A DNA stretch of 64,000 nucleotides from Henricia sp. BOLD:AAB3569. Its lineage: Eukaryota > Echinodermata > Asteroidea > Spinulosida > Echinasteridae. How positions within the stretch are numbered: position 1 is the stretch's first letter; each line of letters begins with the position of its first letter. Below are positions 28,150 through 38,127 of this stretch, piece by piece. The translations under genes were made by a program, and so were the position numbers. The stretch lies in NCBI GenBank assembly GCA_037783545.1, contig JBBELK010000525.1:372001-436000 (forward strand). Reading direction: 5' to 3'. The notes beneath the pieces are model-generated. The model searched no databases and had not been told where the DNA came from. It saw only the letters and a list, made by a program, of their open reading frames with translations.

Positions 28150-29185
28150 GTTGCCTATTAGGCAATGGGTCTACACTAAAAAATCACTGAACCCTATCCC
28201 TGTGCCTTTTGCAATGCATCGAATATATTTCTCCACTAAACACACAAAAATGACCGAAATATATTAATGAAATAAATATTACAATTACACTGTAATTATT
28301 GGATTGTGTTGGTCTTATTTCGCACCACCTTCTGTTACAACTTAATATAAATATTAATAATAACCAACCTTTCTGGTTTTGTCTGACACATTTTACCGTC
28401 TTGGCAAAATTACAAAATAAACATCATCTTTGTCACTGACAATTCTAAACTGAAAACGTATCCCTGCTGGGGATGACCAAGAGAACCAACCGTGATAGTA
28501 GCCGGCTACGAAAACTCGAAAAAACTCTTAGAGAAAATTGAGAACGTAGTTTGGCTCCAGGCTTGCTATCTCTTGCCAATGAGATGATTGGATTCTCCCA
28601 AACTGGATCGTACCAAGATAAACTAGGAAAACGAAAACAAATAGTTTTTTTTTTTTAAACAATTATTTTCAATAAAATTACACGTCTGCTGTGTGGTGCG
28701 AGCCAACGTGAAGTGAAGGTCCCGCCACACCCAGATAACCCTGAACATACACAGTAACATTCTTGCTTACGTACCGTGGAGAAACTAAATATTATGCTAA
28801 TTCCCGTGGGCGATCAACCGCACATATTTTCGTATATATATATATATATACACTGGATGAAGTGTGCAATAGCAGTTGGCTATAAGATAATTGAAGCCAT
28901 GCGCCGGCCGCCATTGTACCCCACGAACAATGCTTGGCCTAGACTGCTCCCTGGTCCATGCGATTGCTTGCATTCCACTCAACACACGTAGTGACCATGA
29001 TGTAGACTAGTGAAGACAGTATGACCAGTCTAGGCAAGGCATTGTATTTGGTGGGGTACAATGGCGGCCGGTGGCTTCAATTTTATACGTCGTTGCTTCA
29101 TCCAGTGTATATATATATATCGATGTTGCAATGGTACTTTTTTTCCCGACGGCCATGATGTTTAGAGCCAATTACCATGGCAACA
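28150..29185. repeat. Family G foldback interrupted by a 909 bp insertion
   Basis: Left half 28150-28216 (TTGCCTATTAGGCAATGGGT ... CCTTTTGCAATG) and right half 29126-29185 (TTGCAATGGTACTTTTTTTC ... CCATGGCAAC) rebuild the uninterrupted G copy at 40344-40458. Confidence 0.75.
28217..29125. mobile_element. 909 bp insertion carrying foldback family F, 8 bp target duplication
   Basis: Flanked by TTGCAATG on both sides (28209-28216, 29126-29133). Ends CATCGAATATAT and ...ATATATATCGATG are inverted. The right third (28831-29125) is an F foldback with GCCGGCCGCCATTGTACCCC facing GGGGTACAATGGCGGCCGGT. 28217-28830 has no recognised content. Could be one element or F nested in another. Confidence 0.65.
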
Positions 29186-29724
29186 CGTCACACTTCGGCT
29201 GTAATTGTCTAGTGGCAAATTGTGGCGTAAGGCCTGATGATGATGTGAGAAAAACTTCACGCAAGGATAAAAACGCTGATTCCTGTTAGTTTGGTTCAAA
29301 ATAAATTTTAGCATAACAAAATCACCTCTTTAAGGTAATACATTATAAGGCCTACATTTTTGTTTTAAGATAGGGCCTATACAGGCCAAAAAAAATGTTT
29401 AGGTCAAACCTGCATGGCATCCTCAGAATATATGTTTCCCCGGATCCTGATAGGGAATCTTCTTGCATCAAAATCAGTCGAGCGAAACCAAAGTTATGTC
29501 ATTTTTGGTGCAGCAAGGTCAGCCCTCATCTATAGGAGTTGAGGACTAAACTGGACGAGTGACCAGATCTTGACAAATATAATCAGATGAATGACACATC
29601 GTTTGGTTCGCTTGACCGATTTTGATGCACTAAAGGCTATAAGAAACATAGATTTTTCTGGAGCACCCTGTATGTTGCAGTGTGAACGCAGAAGCATTGT
29701 ATTGAAAAAAACACTTGTCCTCCT

Positions 29725-30802
29725 GGGTCATTCCGTATCAAAACAGCTAACATCTCGTACATTACACCACTAAAATTCTGCTGAAACTTTGTTTAAAAAT
29801 ACCTTAGGTTACCAAACGAAGGAATCCCATGTTTTAGCTCAATATCTTTAACGGGTTTTGCAAGACAACCTTTTGAAATTTGAGTGGCAGGCCCCTTTTT
29901 GAGAAATGTGAATTGCTCAAAGCAGTTCGTATAGCATCTTTGAAGTCCCATAACTTCTTTTCTAATAGTGATATATAGGGAGCTAAAATTTGGTTTGCTT
30001 GTAGACTACTGCCCAGATTGCAAGATCATGTCCTACTTAACCTAGTTTCTCTACTTTGAAATTCATGTTGAATTACATGTATAAAAAGGGTCCGAGAATG
30101 CATTTTTTTCCAAAAAGTATGTTTATAATGAAGGAGGCTGATAATCAAACTTTTTATTTCATTTTATGAATGAATTAATGCGTATGTTTGTCTGGTAAAA
30201 ATCTCATCATCGTCATCAAGTGCCCACATGGTCATCTGGAAGTCTGAATTTTGGGGTTGGTATTCAGATCCCCGCCCCCCAAATGGCACTATAGCCCTGA
30301 AAACCATTCTGGTGGCAAAAAAAGCTCCCAATTGCCAAGAAAAACCACATTCCTACCAGAAAAAAAGAATTGAACTCTGACTATAGGGACCTCCGAAAAA
30401 TAAAAATTAGTCAGCGCCCCTACAGAAATTAGGTTTTTTGGGGGGTCCGCATCTCCTTCAAATAATACAACTTTATGATTCAAACTGCAGAATCTTGCAA
30501 TCTGGGCAGTAGTATACAAGCAAATTTTAGCTCCATATTACTATTACTAAATAATTACTAAAAGAAGTTATGGGGCTTCAAATATGCTACGAACTGCATT
30601 GAGCAATTCACATTTGTCAAAAAGAGTCCTGACACTCAAATTTCAAAACGTTGTCCTGCAAAAACCGTTAAAGATATTGAGCTAAAACTTGGGATTCCTA
30701 CGTTTGGTAACCTAATGAAGGTACACGTATTTTTGAACAAAGTTGTAGCAAAATCTGAGAGGTGTCATATACATGGGTGGCTGAGTTGACACGGAATGAC
30801 CC
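29725..30802. repeat. Foldback element of about 1.1 kb
   Basis: GGGTCATTCCGTATCAA at 29725 faces TTGACACGGAATGACCC ending 30802. Further matched blocks: TTAGCTCAATATCTTTAACG versus its mirror near 30675, and ACTACTGCCCAGATTGCAAG versus CTTGCAATCTGGGCAGTAGT near 30500. Arms of about 330 bp and an unmatched centre. Confidence 0.75.
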
Positions 30803-31794
30803 TCCTTCGGTATAGCGATGGACAGATAATAACGTTCTCCGATCGGCTCAAATCGGCCGGAATGCATGGCTGGAGACATGTGCTTCATTAGTCCCTATAA
30901 CTTCTTTCATCAGTTACAACAAAACAGGGGCAGTACATCTTGGACATAATTTGTGCCCATAGCGCTATAAGATAGCGAAGACGGAACAAACAACTCATCT
31001 TTTCCTTTCCAGGACCGACATGTTATTGTTCGGGTTTTTCAGCCGCGGGCTGAAAATACAGAAACTGGAATTGATTAAACTAAAGGCGGAGATTGGTATC
31101 GCTTCGTATTGCTTCCTCGGGAGCGATACGGCGAGACACCTGCAAGGGGCCCGGTCCGCGACAATTCCCCGGACAAGAGCAATACGCACGAACATTGAAC
31201 GGATTGTCTAGATTAAGGGGCAGGTGGATTTTCCCGCCTTTGTGTTAAGTGCTAAATGCTCGGGCTCTCTAGTGCCATTATGAGTATATAACGTCCTTGT
31301 AACCAGATACCCCTTTTCAATAAGATAAAGTAAGATATGCATGGTTCGGAAATAATCGGTGTATACGCACGGTCCACTGCCTGAAGTGGTCCCCTGCACC
31401 CCGCCCGCCCCCCCCCCCCCCCCCCCAAAAAAAAACAACACCTGGCCATTCCATTTACGCACTATTTTTTGCTGCAGATGTCAAGTCATCGAGAACGTTG
31501 GCGACCAAGTGCATAACTCCAAGTGCGGTTCGTCTTCTTAGAAAATGTAAATTGTAAAACAGTATGTTCGCATGCATGCGCATCTGTGATGGCACTAAAT
31601 TAACTTCGTTAACAATGCCATCTTTAAAATCGTTTAGATTGTACACGCAACTGTCTGCACTGAAGGCGTCATGTTAACCGATATGTGGGAATGTGCTTTT
31701 GCGTCTATGCTGCGCCATGAGGTCAAGAAAACGAGGACATGAATTCTGGCCAATTTGCGTTTTACGCGTTTGGCAGTACATTTGAGTTATATTA
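30803..31794. other. Intergenic; homopolymer tract
   Basis: A C-run followed by an A-run at about 31409-31435 is the only conspicuous feature. A 63-codon frame at 31020-31211 shows no known domain. Confidence 0.4.
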
Positions 31795-32011
31795 GGGAGG
31801 TTTAGATGCGCGAAATGCTTTGAGCACTTGATCGGTACTTTGAAGAAATCTTAGAACAGACGAAAACAAAAATCCATTTATGTGACTCTCGTGGCAAGAC
31901 AACTCTTTTGCCGTGACCAAAATTCGAACATGTGCTCTGAGACCTCATAAAGATATGCCAAATGCTCAAGCCACTTCGCGTTCGCGTTTTACGTGCATCT
32001 AAAAACCTCCC
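31795..32011. repeat. Foldback family I, single copy
   Basis: GGGAGGTTTAGATGCGCGAA at the left, TTTTACGTGCATCTAAAAACCTCCC-type sequence at the right. Inner words match the copy at 27204. Confidence 0.65.
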
Positions 32012-32063
32012 TACTTATAAGGCCTATGGAGGTCTAAAAAGAACAACTGATGAGCCTAAAATG

Positions 32064-32117
32064 GCTCGTCTTAATGCGGCATTAAGACGAGCTTTTCTGC
32101 GGCAGCCGCAGAAAAGC
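32064..32117. repeat. Two abutting perfect hairpins
   Basis: GCTCGTCTTAATGC / G / mirror (32064-32092, 14 bp stem) is immediately followed, sharing GC, by GCTTTTCTGCGGC / A / mirror (32091-32117, 13 bp stem). Confidence 0.7.
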
Positions 32118-34834
32118 CATATACAGTACGGCGTTCGAATAGCTTACACCGAAATACACGGGGTTTAAACCATGAAAAGCCTCCAGAAGATGCAAAACGA
32201 ACGACACGGGGTTTCGCTTTGAATGCAGAAACACACGTCAATCGTTTATCTCACGAGGAAAAATGAAGCTGGCGCCACGCGAGGGGTAAAATTTAAACTT
32301 TATCAATGCTCACACACATCTACTGATTAAAGAAAATGTATATACACCCGTATTCCCTCCTATTTGTGTCATAAATCTGCACTTGTCTTCGTACTCGCGT
32401 CGCGATTTCAAATTGTCCGCCATGTTTTACAACTTGCAACTTTCGGACGGTTACCCAGTGACATAATTACATGAGCCTTACACCGGAGACCCTGCTGCGA
32501 GCTCGGGAAGTGGTGTCAGCCACCGGGGCAGACTCGTGTATCACGTGATGGCAAAAATATTGCTCTGGTATGTTGATGTTGCGCGGTGTAAGCATCTCAA
32601 ACGCCACTTAGTGTACCGCGGAAAGACTATATGGATGGAACACATCTGTCGGCCAAGTAGGCTTTGGTTTCCTTTTTATTATAAACCATTGACAAACCAC
32701 TGACGACATTATTACAAAACATTGACGTCAATGACGACATACTGTTTCTAAGTCAGACATTGTGATGTATCTATGTTCAGTTTACCCAGGCTGATACATG
32801 ATTACATCCGGATTGGATCTGGAACAACCGTATTGGGACAGCCAATGGGTTTGCACGAGTTCGTCATCGAATTTGTTTTTATGTAGGCTAATTCTGTCTC
32901 GATTCATTCTTCATTTTATTTCCTTTTGTGAAAGAGTTTCTCGGAAGGCCTTCAGGTAATGCAGTGTGCGCCTGCATTCCGTTCTTTGCCAATTCTCTCG
33001 AGTATAGCATGCCGCAGTCCTTTATTGGTATTACTACAATTAACAAGATACCCCATGGCGCGGAAAGTGAAATGCAACGAGCACGAACCATATTGTGTTG
33101 AAGTGGAAATTAGAATGCTCATGTGCACGCCGTAACTATACCTGCCCATTTTGTGAGGCACGGTCGGTCATGAAAAACGGTCCCGTTCAATTGAACTTGC
33201 ATCTCAAAGGCCAGTGGCCTGTAACGCTTCAAGAGGAAGACTTGAACTATATGCGCATTCTGCATCTGCTGTGTGGTCAAGTTGAAAGTACGCGTGGTTC
33301 ACGAAGATGGAAGCGCGTCTTATTTTCATACTGAACACGAGCTCACGAATAATGTTACTCCTGTGGACTGTAAATCATAATGATTCTTATTTAAACACCA
33401 TAAAATCTCGCATGTCACAAAATCTGTCATTATAGTATTAACAAGCTCAAACTGATAATTATGTTCAAGTTCGTTCAAATGGTTCGCATATAGTAACTTT
33501 TACTCCCAAACAAAGGTAATCGGAGACGATATTTGACAGTCAACTCAGTGGGTAGATCTTAGTTATAGTTATATCAGACAGCTCACGTTCGACTCTGCAT
33601 GGTTCATTAAAAAAAAATTTGTAAGTGGTAAGAGTATTTCGTTGTTTTTTAGACGCCCAATTCTTTGAACGAGGCTGTATTGATTTCAGAAATGTTGAAT
33701 CTCGATAATAAACTGCATGGTTCTGATTTGTTTGTTTCCCCGAGAGACACGTGGATTGTTTTTGTGTGATGTATTTTCCCTGTAAGTGTAAGACAAGTCG
33801 CCCTTTTCCGACGTAAATCAATTATGTCGGGTTTTTTTCCATCGGATCTGGCGCCTTTTACCAATTTACCAATCTTTGTTGTTGTTAGTGCTTGGTCTAG
33901 ATACGACAAAGCTCTTATGCCTCGCGCATATTTTATGTGATATATGATATTCCAAAATGGACTGAAATTTGGCGACCGGTTGCTGCAGCACGATCTGTAT
34001 CTAACACGGATGTACTTTGGGGGACAAGTTATCGATCGCAGTTACTGTAATATGACGCGGAGGGATTCAAATCAGATTATGATCGACAGTGAGTTGTTTA
34101 ATGCTATTACATCCCGAATATTTAAGTCACATTTGGAACTGTGTTTTTGCTCAATGTTGTTGTTGTGGCATCTTCGGCAACTAAAGCCCTTTATGCCATC
34201 AACTATACGGTATTATTTAAATGGGCAATCAGAGTTTATTTCTTCGCTTTTCACGAGAATATAAAGATATTGTATTGATCTTCGATTACTAGAGAGACAA
34301 ATTCCGAATAAAAAAGTGTAAAAAAAAAGTGTAGTGCACTGTATCCCAGCAATATTAATGGATTAAGAAACATCTTGGGCCAATGCCAATTTGAAGGTTC
34401 ACCCCTCTTGAGCATATTTATATTAACACCAAGAGAATCCACGAAGGTAAACTACACACAAAGGAAGACATCGAATTCAAAATACCGAGCCTGACCGTAA
34501 GACACCGAGCGTTTCGAAAACGGTCTAGCCTATGTGGAACAGATTTTGCGCGTACGTCGACACATCCAAACGTATCACGTGTATAGCTACGCCCTGCAGT
34601 GGTTACTGCTATTTGCATATAAATTGTCCGCCGACCCGGTACTTTTCATTGGGAAAATTCAAAATACTCCAAAATCATAAAGTGGATGGATCTAAAAAGG
34701 TATAGGAAGTTTGTATTTTTGTTCATAGACTATCGACTGGTTCAAATAAATCGTGATATTTGGCGAGGCCCAGTCTTCGGACAGTACAAACTCTGATTAC
34801 CTATTTAACTTTCAACTTGGGATGACGGAGAACG
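32118..34834. other. Gene-free stretch, nothing recognised
   Basis: Several open frames of 60-106 codons exist (for example 33095-33334 and 33944-34264) but none has a recognisable domain, splice context or conserved motif. TGACGTCA at 32723. Confidence 0.4.
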
Positions 34835-34985
34835 AGATGCAGTTTAGATATGGGAGGAAAACACCAGGGAGATCTCCCGGGGGAAACCCACGCGGTCACG
34901 TAGGGACAGCAAACCCAACCCACATACACGCTCAGGAATCGAGCCCGGGACGCCAGAGGTGAAAGGCGGGAAATTAACTTTTGGC
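34835..34985 (-). repeat. SINE-like repeat, reverse copy
   Basis: On the minus strand it reads GGGCTCGATTCCTGAGCGTG, then GGGTTTCCCCCGGG, then GGTGTTTTCCTCCCATAT, the same order as 8060-8170 on the plus strand. Confidence 0.5.
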
Positions 34986-35094
34986 TCATGCGCTGTTTTT
35001 AATTTCTTCGTGAAGTCCCCAGCTGCTTAAACCGAATTCCCGGTGTACAATTATCTATAAAGCCGATTTTCGATTTGAGCACGCAACAAGAAAG

Positions 35095-35344
35095 CTATAT
35101 TTGTCTTTAAAAGCATCAATTCCGTGGCCCCGCAGTATATGGCAAGTCTATTTACACCTTACGTATACAAACCCGAGAAACTCGTCAATCTGCCGAAAAG
35201 ACACTGAAAATTCCCTTTGCACGAAAGGGGTCTTACGCCTCGAGTTTTGCTGTAACTGGCGCCGCAATTTGGAACAGCCTTAGTACACACCTTAGAACTA
35301 TGTCTTCTTTGAGCTCATTCAAATCGGCACTTCGCCAAACATAG
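35095..35344 (+). pseudogene. Non-LTR retrotransposon reverse transcriptase, C-terminal relic
   Basis: One frame reads FKSINSVAPQYMASLFTPYV, then a frameshift near 35185 leads to RKGSYASSFAVTGAAIWNSL followed by SSLSSFKSALRQT and TAG at 35342. The pattern 'SxAPxYLxxLF ... FxVxGxxxWNSLP ... SLxxFKxxL' is the standard end of jockey/CR1/L2-type polymerase proteins. Only about 80 residues remain, with a frameshift; 5' truncated as usual for LINE insertions. Confidence 0.7.
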
Positions 35345-35684
35345 GCCTACACATAATATTCACATGATCAACTTCAAGTGAGAAATGCTAATTTACGGAG
35401 TCGTATGACTTGGTTGCCATAAAATTAAACTTTAATTTTGGAGCCCGAGGGGAATTTTCCCATTTTATTATTTTTTCTCTTATAAAAGGGTTTTTGCGGG
35501 TTTTTCGCCCTTCCCGTAATTATCGTAAATGTTAGTGTCACGTGCATGTATAATAATTACTTGTGATGTTGTTCTTCTGTAACCATTAGTTTTTTATGTT
35601 GTCGTTGTTGTGCAAATGTGATTGTGAAGTTGTTCAATTTAGTATATACACTTTTAAACGGTGAATGTTGTTGGAATGAAGCTA

Positions 35685-35995
35685 ATATGTAACCCGCTCT
35701 GCAAACAAGGGTATTAAGTCGCGCTGGCTAGTATTCTTTTTGCGACCATAAGAAGAAATCTGTGGCATTTCTACGCTCATTAAAATACCTAAACACAAAA
35801 GAAATTCCAGGCGTAACGCAGACATTCCAGGGGGAACACAGACATTCCAGGCGGTATCTGGGCACCGCCAGGAATTTCCATTGTGTTTTGGTATTTTATT
35901 GAGCGTGGATTTGCCGCGGATTTCTTTTTTATGGTCGCAAAATGAATACTAGCCAGCGCGACTTAATACCCTTTTTTGCAGAGCGGGTCACATAT
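35685..35995. repeat. Foldback element, 51 bp near-perfect ends
   Basis: ATATGTAACCCGCTCTGCAA at the left and TTGCAGAGCGGGTCACATAT at the right, matching on through GGGTATTAAGTCGCGCTGGC. The centre contains three spaced copies of CATTCCAGG-like words. AAGCT occurs just outside each end, a possible target duplication. Confidence 0.75.
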
Positions 35996-36939
35996 AAGCT
36001 TTATAAAATCCAACTTGGCTGCAGGAAATCCGTTTTTTGCCAACATTGAACAACTGTGCGCACGTAGCCTACATTGAATTTAAGGGCAGTCCAAATCTGT
36101 CAACATTTTCACGATTCTACAAAGATTAGAAGGGGCGTGTGTCGAAGGCTGCGTAGAGCTTTACATGTGATGGCTGTAAAATGTTGACATTTCATGGTAC
36201 AGACAGAAAAATGTTGATAAGTATAGGCGAGGGAGAGGGGTCTTCAAAAGGCGCTACTCTCTGTAGAACTTCATGTGAAAATTATGACAACTTTGGACGG
36301 CCCTTTTATCAGTTTCTCTCGGTCAGGCATATCTGTAGCTCTAAAAGGACTTATTTACTGCCTTTCAGGATAAGTTAGTGCTTGCACAACCTCTCTTGGG
36401 AACTACCTCTCCCCTTCCCCCAAGAACTTTTCCTTTCTACCTTTGTAATCGTTCACATTAGCAGAACAGTCCGAATAAATATTGTTCTGTATGTTTTCCT
36501 GTTCCTGTTGACCGTGTACGTGTACTTAGTGGCTTCAGGGTGGATATTGTGGTGAACTTACAAACGTAGAGAAAACTGAAGAAAAACAAACTTCCGTGAC
36601 TTAAATTTCAAAAGGCATCGAGGTTTGTTCTACGCCGCGACTCCTGACATTTCCAACTCTGGTAGTTGCACCGGGCGTACTTAGCGGGACGCATCTTGTC
36701 TTGTTATCGGTGTATTTACGCCAACCAATCCGATTTGTGACAGTAAAGACCAGGCGTGTTTGTATATAGAATGCCAAGCAGGTGCTGTTGTGGTGGGGAA
36801 TTTCACGAGTGTAACGAAAAACGTGCCGTGAAATATTGATAGATCCTGTACATTATTTAGAGGAAGTTACTTTTGAAGTGTTTGGCACAGTTCAAAATGA
36901 ACTCGTGAAAGGTTTAGCTTTCAAGGAGAGCACATATGT

Positions 36940-37060
36940 CTATAGTAACGTAGCAGTGCTCATGATGTGGATGTTGTGGGTTCGAGCCCCACTTGTGCCA
37001 ACGTGTTTGTGTCCCTGGGCAGGGCACTTAATATCAATTGCCTTGTCGAGCCGAGCGACA
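36940..37060 (+). repeat. tRNA-derived SINE-like head in duplication unit 1
   Basis: GTGGGTTCGAGCCCCAC (T-arm) preceded by a D-arm-like TAGTAACGTAGCAGTGCTC and followed by GTGTCCCTGGGCAGGGCACT. Matched by unit 2 at about 38998-39085. No foldable anticodon arm. Confidence 0.5.
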
Positions 37061-37077
37061 TTTGGGGAGCTGTTATA

Positions 37078-37336
37078 CACCAATCCGGGAGCCGAGGACT
37101 TATTTTCTGTACGTCCGCCATAGCTGGGGGCCATCCAGTGCCATGAACTGTATGTTACATTATGTTGTCACTTCGAACAATTTGCGCATCCTTTGTTGAA
37201 GCCTGTGCACACAAAGGGGGCGCGTTGTAAACTATTCAATTTTAACAACAACACAGAACGCACACTTCATGGCACTGCATGATGGTGCCCCAGTTATGGC
37301 GGGCGTGCAGGGAAGGAGTCCTTAGTTACCGAATTC
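37078..37336. repeat. Foldback family J, copy 1, present only in unit 1
   Basis: GTCCGCCATAGCTGGGGGCC faces GGTGCCCCAGTTATGGCGGG, with CACTTCATGGCACT mirrored by AGTGCCATGAACTG. The matching place in unit 2 (about 39105) reads straight through. The other copy is at 62843-63140. Confidence 0.65.
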
Positions 37337-37619
37337 GGGGGAATGCCACAATATAAGTGCTGATAGGGTTGTGTGCCTTGGTCAGCCAGCTATACCTAGT
37401 TTGGGATTCCATGATGGCGGGCATGTGGGCCTATGTTCTGCTATTATTATTAAAGGTTGAGCTTTGTGAATACAGAATGTTGCGACATAGCCACGCTACA
37501 TAAATGTTCTTTAAATTGAAATATGTTCCACTTCCATGTGCCACTTTCATGACAAACTTCGCTATGCTGGCGATCATTCTGAGAATGAAGCAACCTTCTG
37601 CAAGTGTTCCACTCCCTTT

Positions 37620-37704
37620 AAAGGAGTGTGTCCAGATCACATTTTTTGACTTCCCATTTTTTTTCCATGGGTTTTGAGATTTTGATTATTGTGTCATATT
37701 TTTC
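37620..37704. repeat. Family B fragment joined to retroelement tail
   Basis: TTTAAAGGAGTGTGTCCAGA to TGTCATATTTTTCT is the first quarter of a B element; it then runs directly into the retroelement tail. The same junction in unit 2 at about 39462-39536 shows the fusion predates the duplication. Confidence 0.6.
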
Positions 37705-38018
37705 TGATGCTGGTCTGTCTGTCTGGGTCTTGGCCTTTCTCCTCTGTCTCTTCACCTCGTACTGCTGCGCAAGTGACTCTTTAAAGTTGCTGAGGCCCTC
37801 CCGCACCCTCTCTCTCCAGGCCGGTCGTTCAGAGGCTGTGGCTTCCCAGATGTCTGTGTCGATGGCAAGGGCCGTCGGGTCTCTCTTACATACGTCCTTG
37901 TAAGCGCAGGTGAGGTGTGCCATGGGGCGTTTCCCTGGACCAGTTCTCCGTAAAGAAGGTCCTTGGGGATCCGGCCAATGTCCATTCGCATGACGTGCCC
38001 GAGCCAAGATACAGACAA
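37705..38018 (-). pseudogene. Non-LTR retrotransposon C-terminal relic, unit 1
   Basis: Minus strand reads SWLGHVMRMDIGRIPKDLLY, GELVQG, then after a frameshift YKDVCKRDPTALAIDTDIWE, ATASERPAWRERVREGLSNF and KESLAQQYEVKRQRR. The WLGHV-RM / KDLLYGEL / YKDVCKRD / W series is a common ending of animal LINE polyproteins. About 100 residues, no catalytic part, frameshifted. Confidence 0.75.
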
Positions 38019-38127
38019 GGATTACATGATAGGATTGTACAGTAGTTTTAGTTTAGGATGACGAAGTCTGCAGAAGGCTTACTGTACCAGATTAATGGGA
38101 AATGTCAGTCGTAACACTACACCATGT

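Larger units (their letters stand above)
36057..38127. repeat. Tandem duplication, unit 1
   Basis: Unit 1 (36057-38127) and unit 2 (38128-39967) follow the same order: TTGAATTTAAGGGC, CATTTCATGGTACAGACAGA, GCGACTCCTGACATTTCCAA, GTGGGTTCGAGCCCCACTT, CAGCTATACCTAGTT, the retroelement tail, and GTCTGCAGAAGGCTTACTGT. Divergence is about 5-10% by eye, plus indels. Unit 1 additionally holds a J foldback. Confidence 0.8.

Noticed and set aside
33095..33334. Cys-containing 79-codon frame resembling a zinc-binding fragment
   Set aside because: Only one CxC and one CPFC cluster, no spacing matching a known finger, and no splice context.
36982..36998. tRNA gene from a perfect T-arm (also at 39043 and 22150)
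   Set aside because: No matching acceptor or anticodon stem could be built; the downstream tail shared between copies indicates SINE origin.
37618..38007. 129-codon minus frame read as a host gene
   Set aside because: Its sequence is the C-terminal end of a non-LTR retrotransposon protein, frameshifted and duplicated in the next unit.
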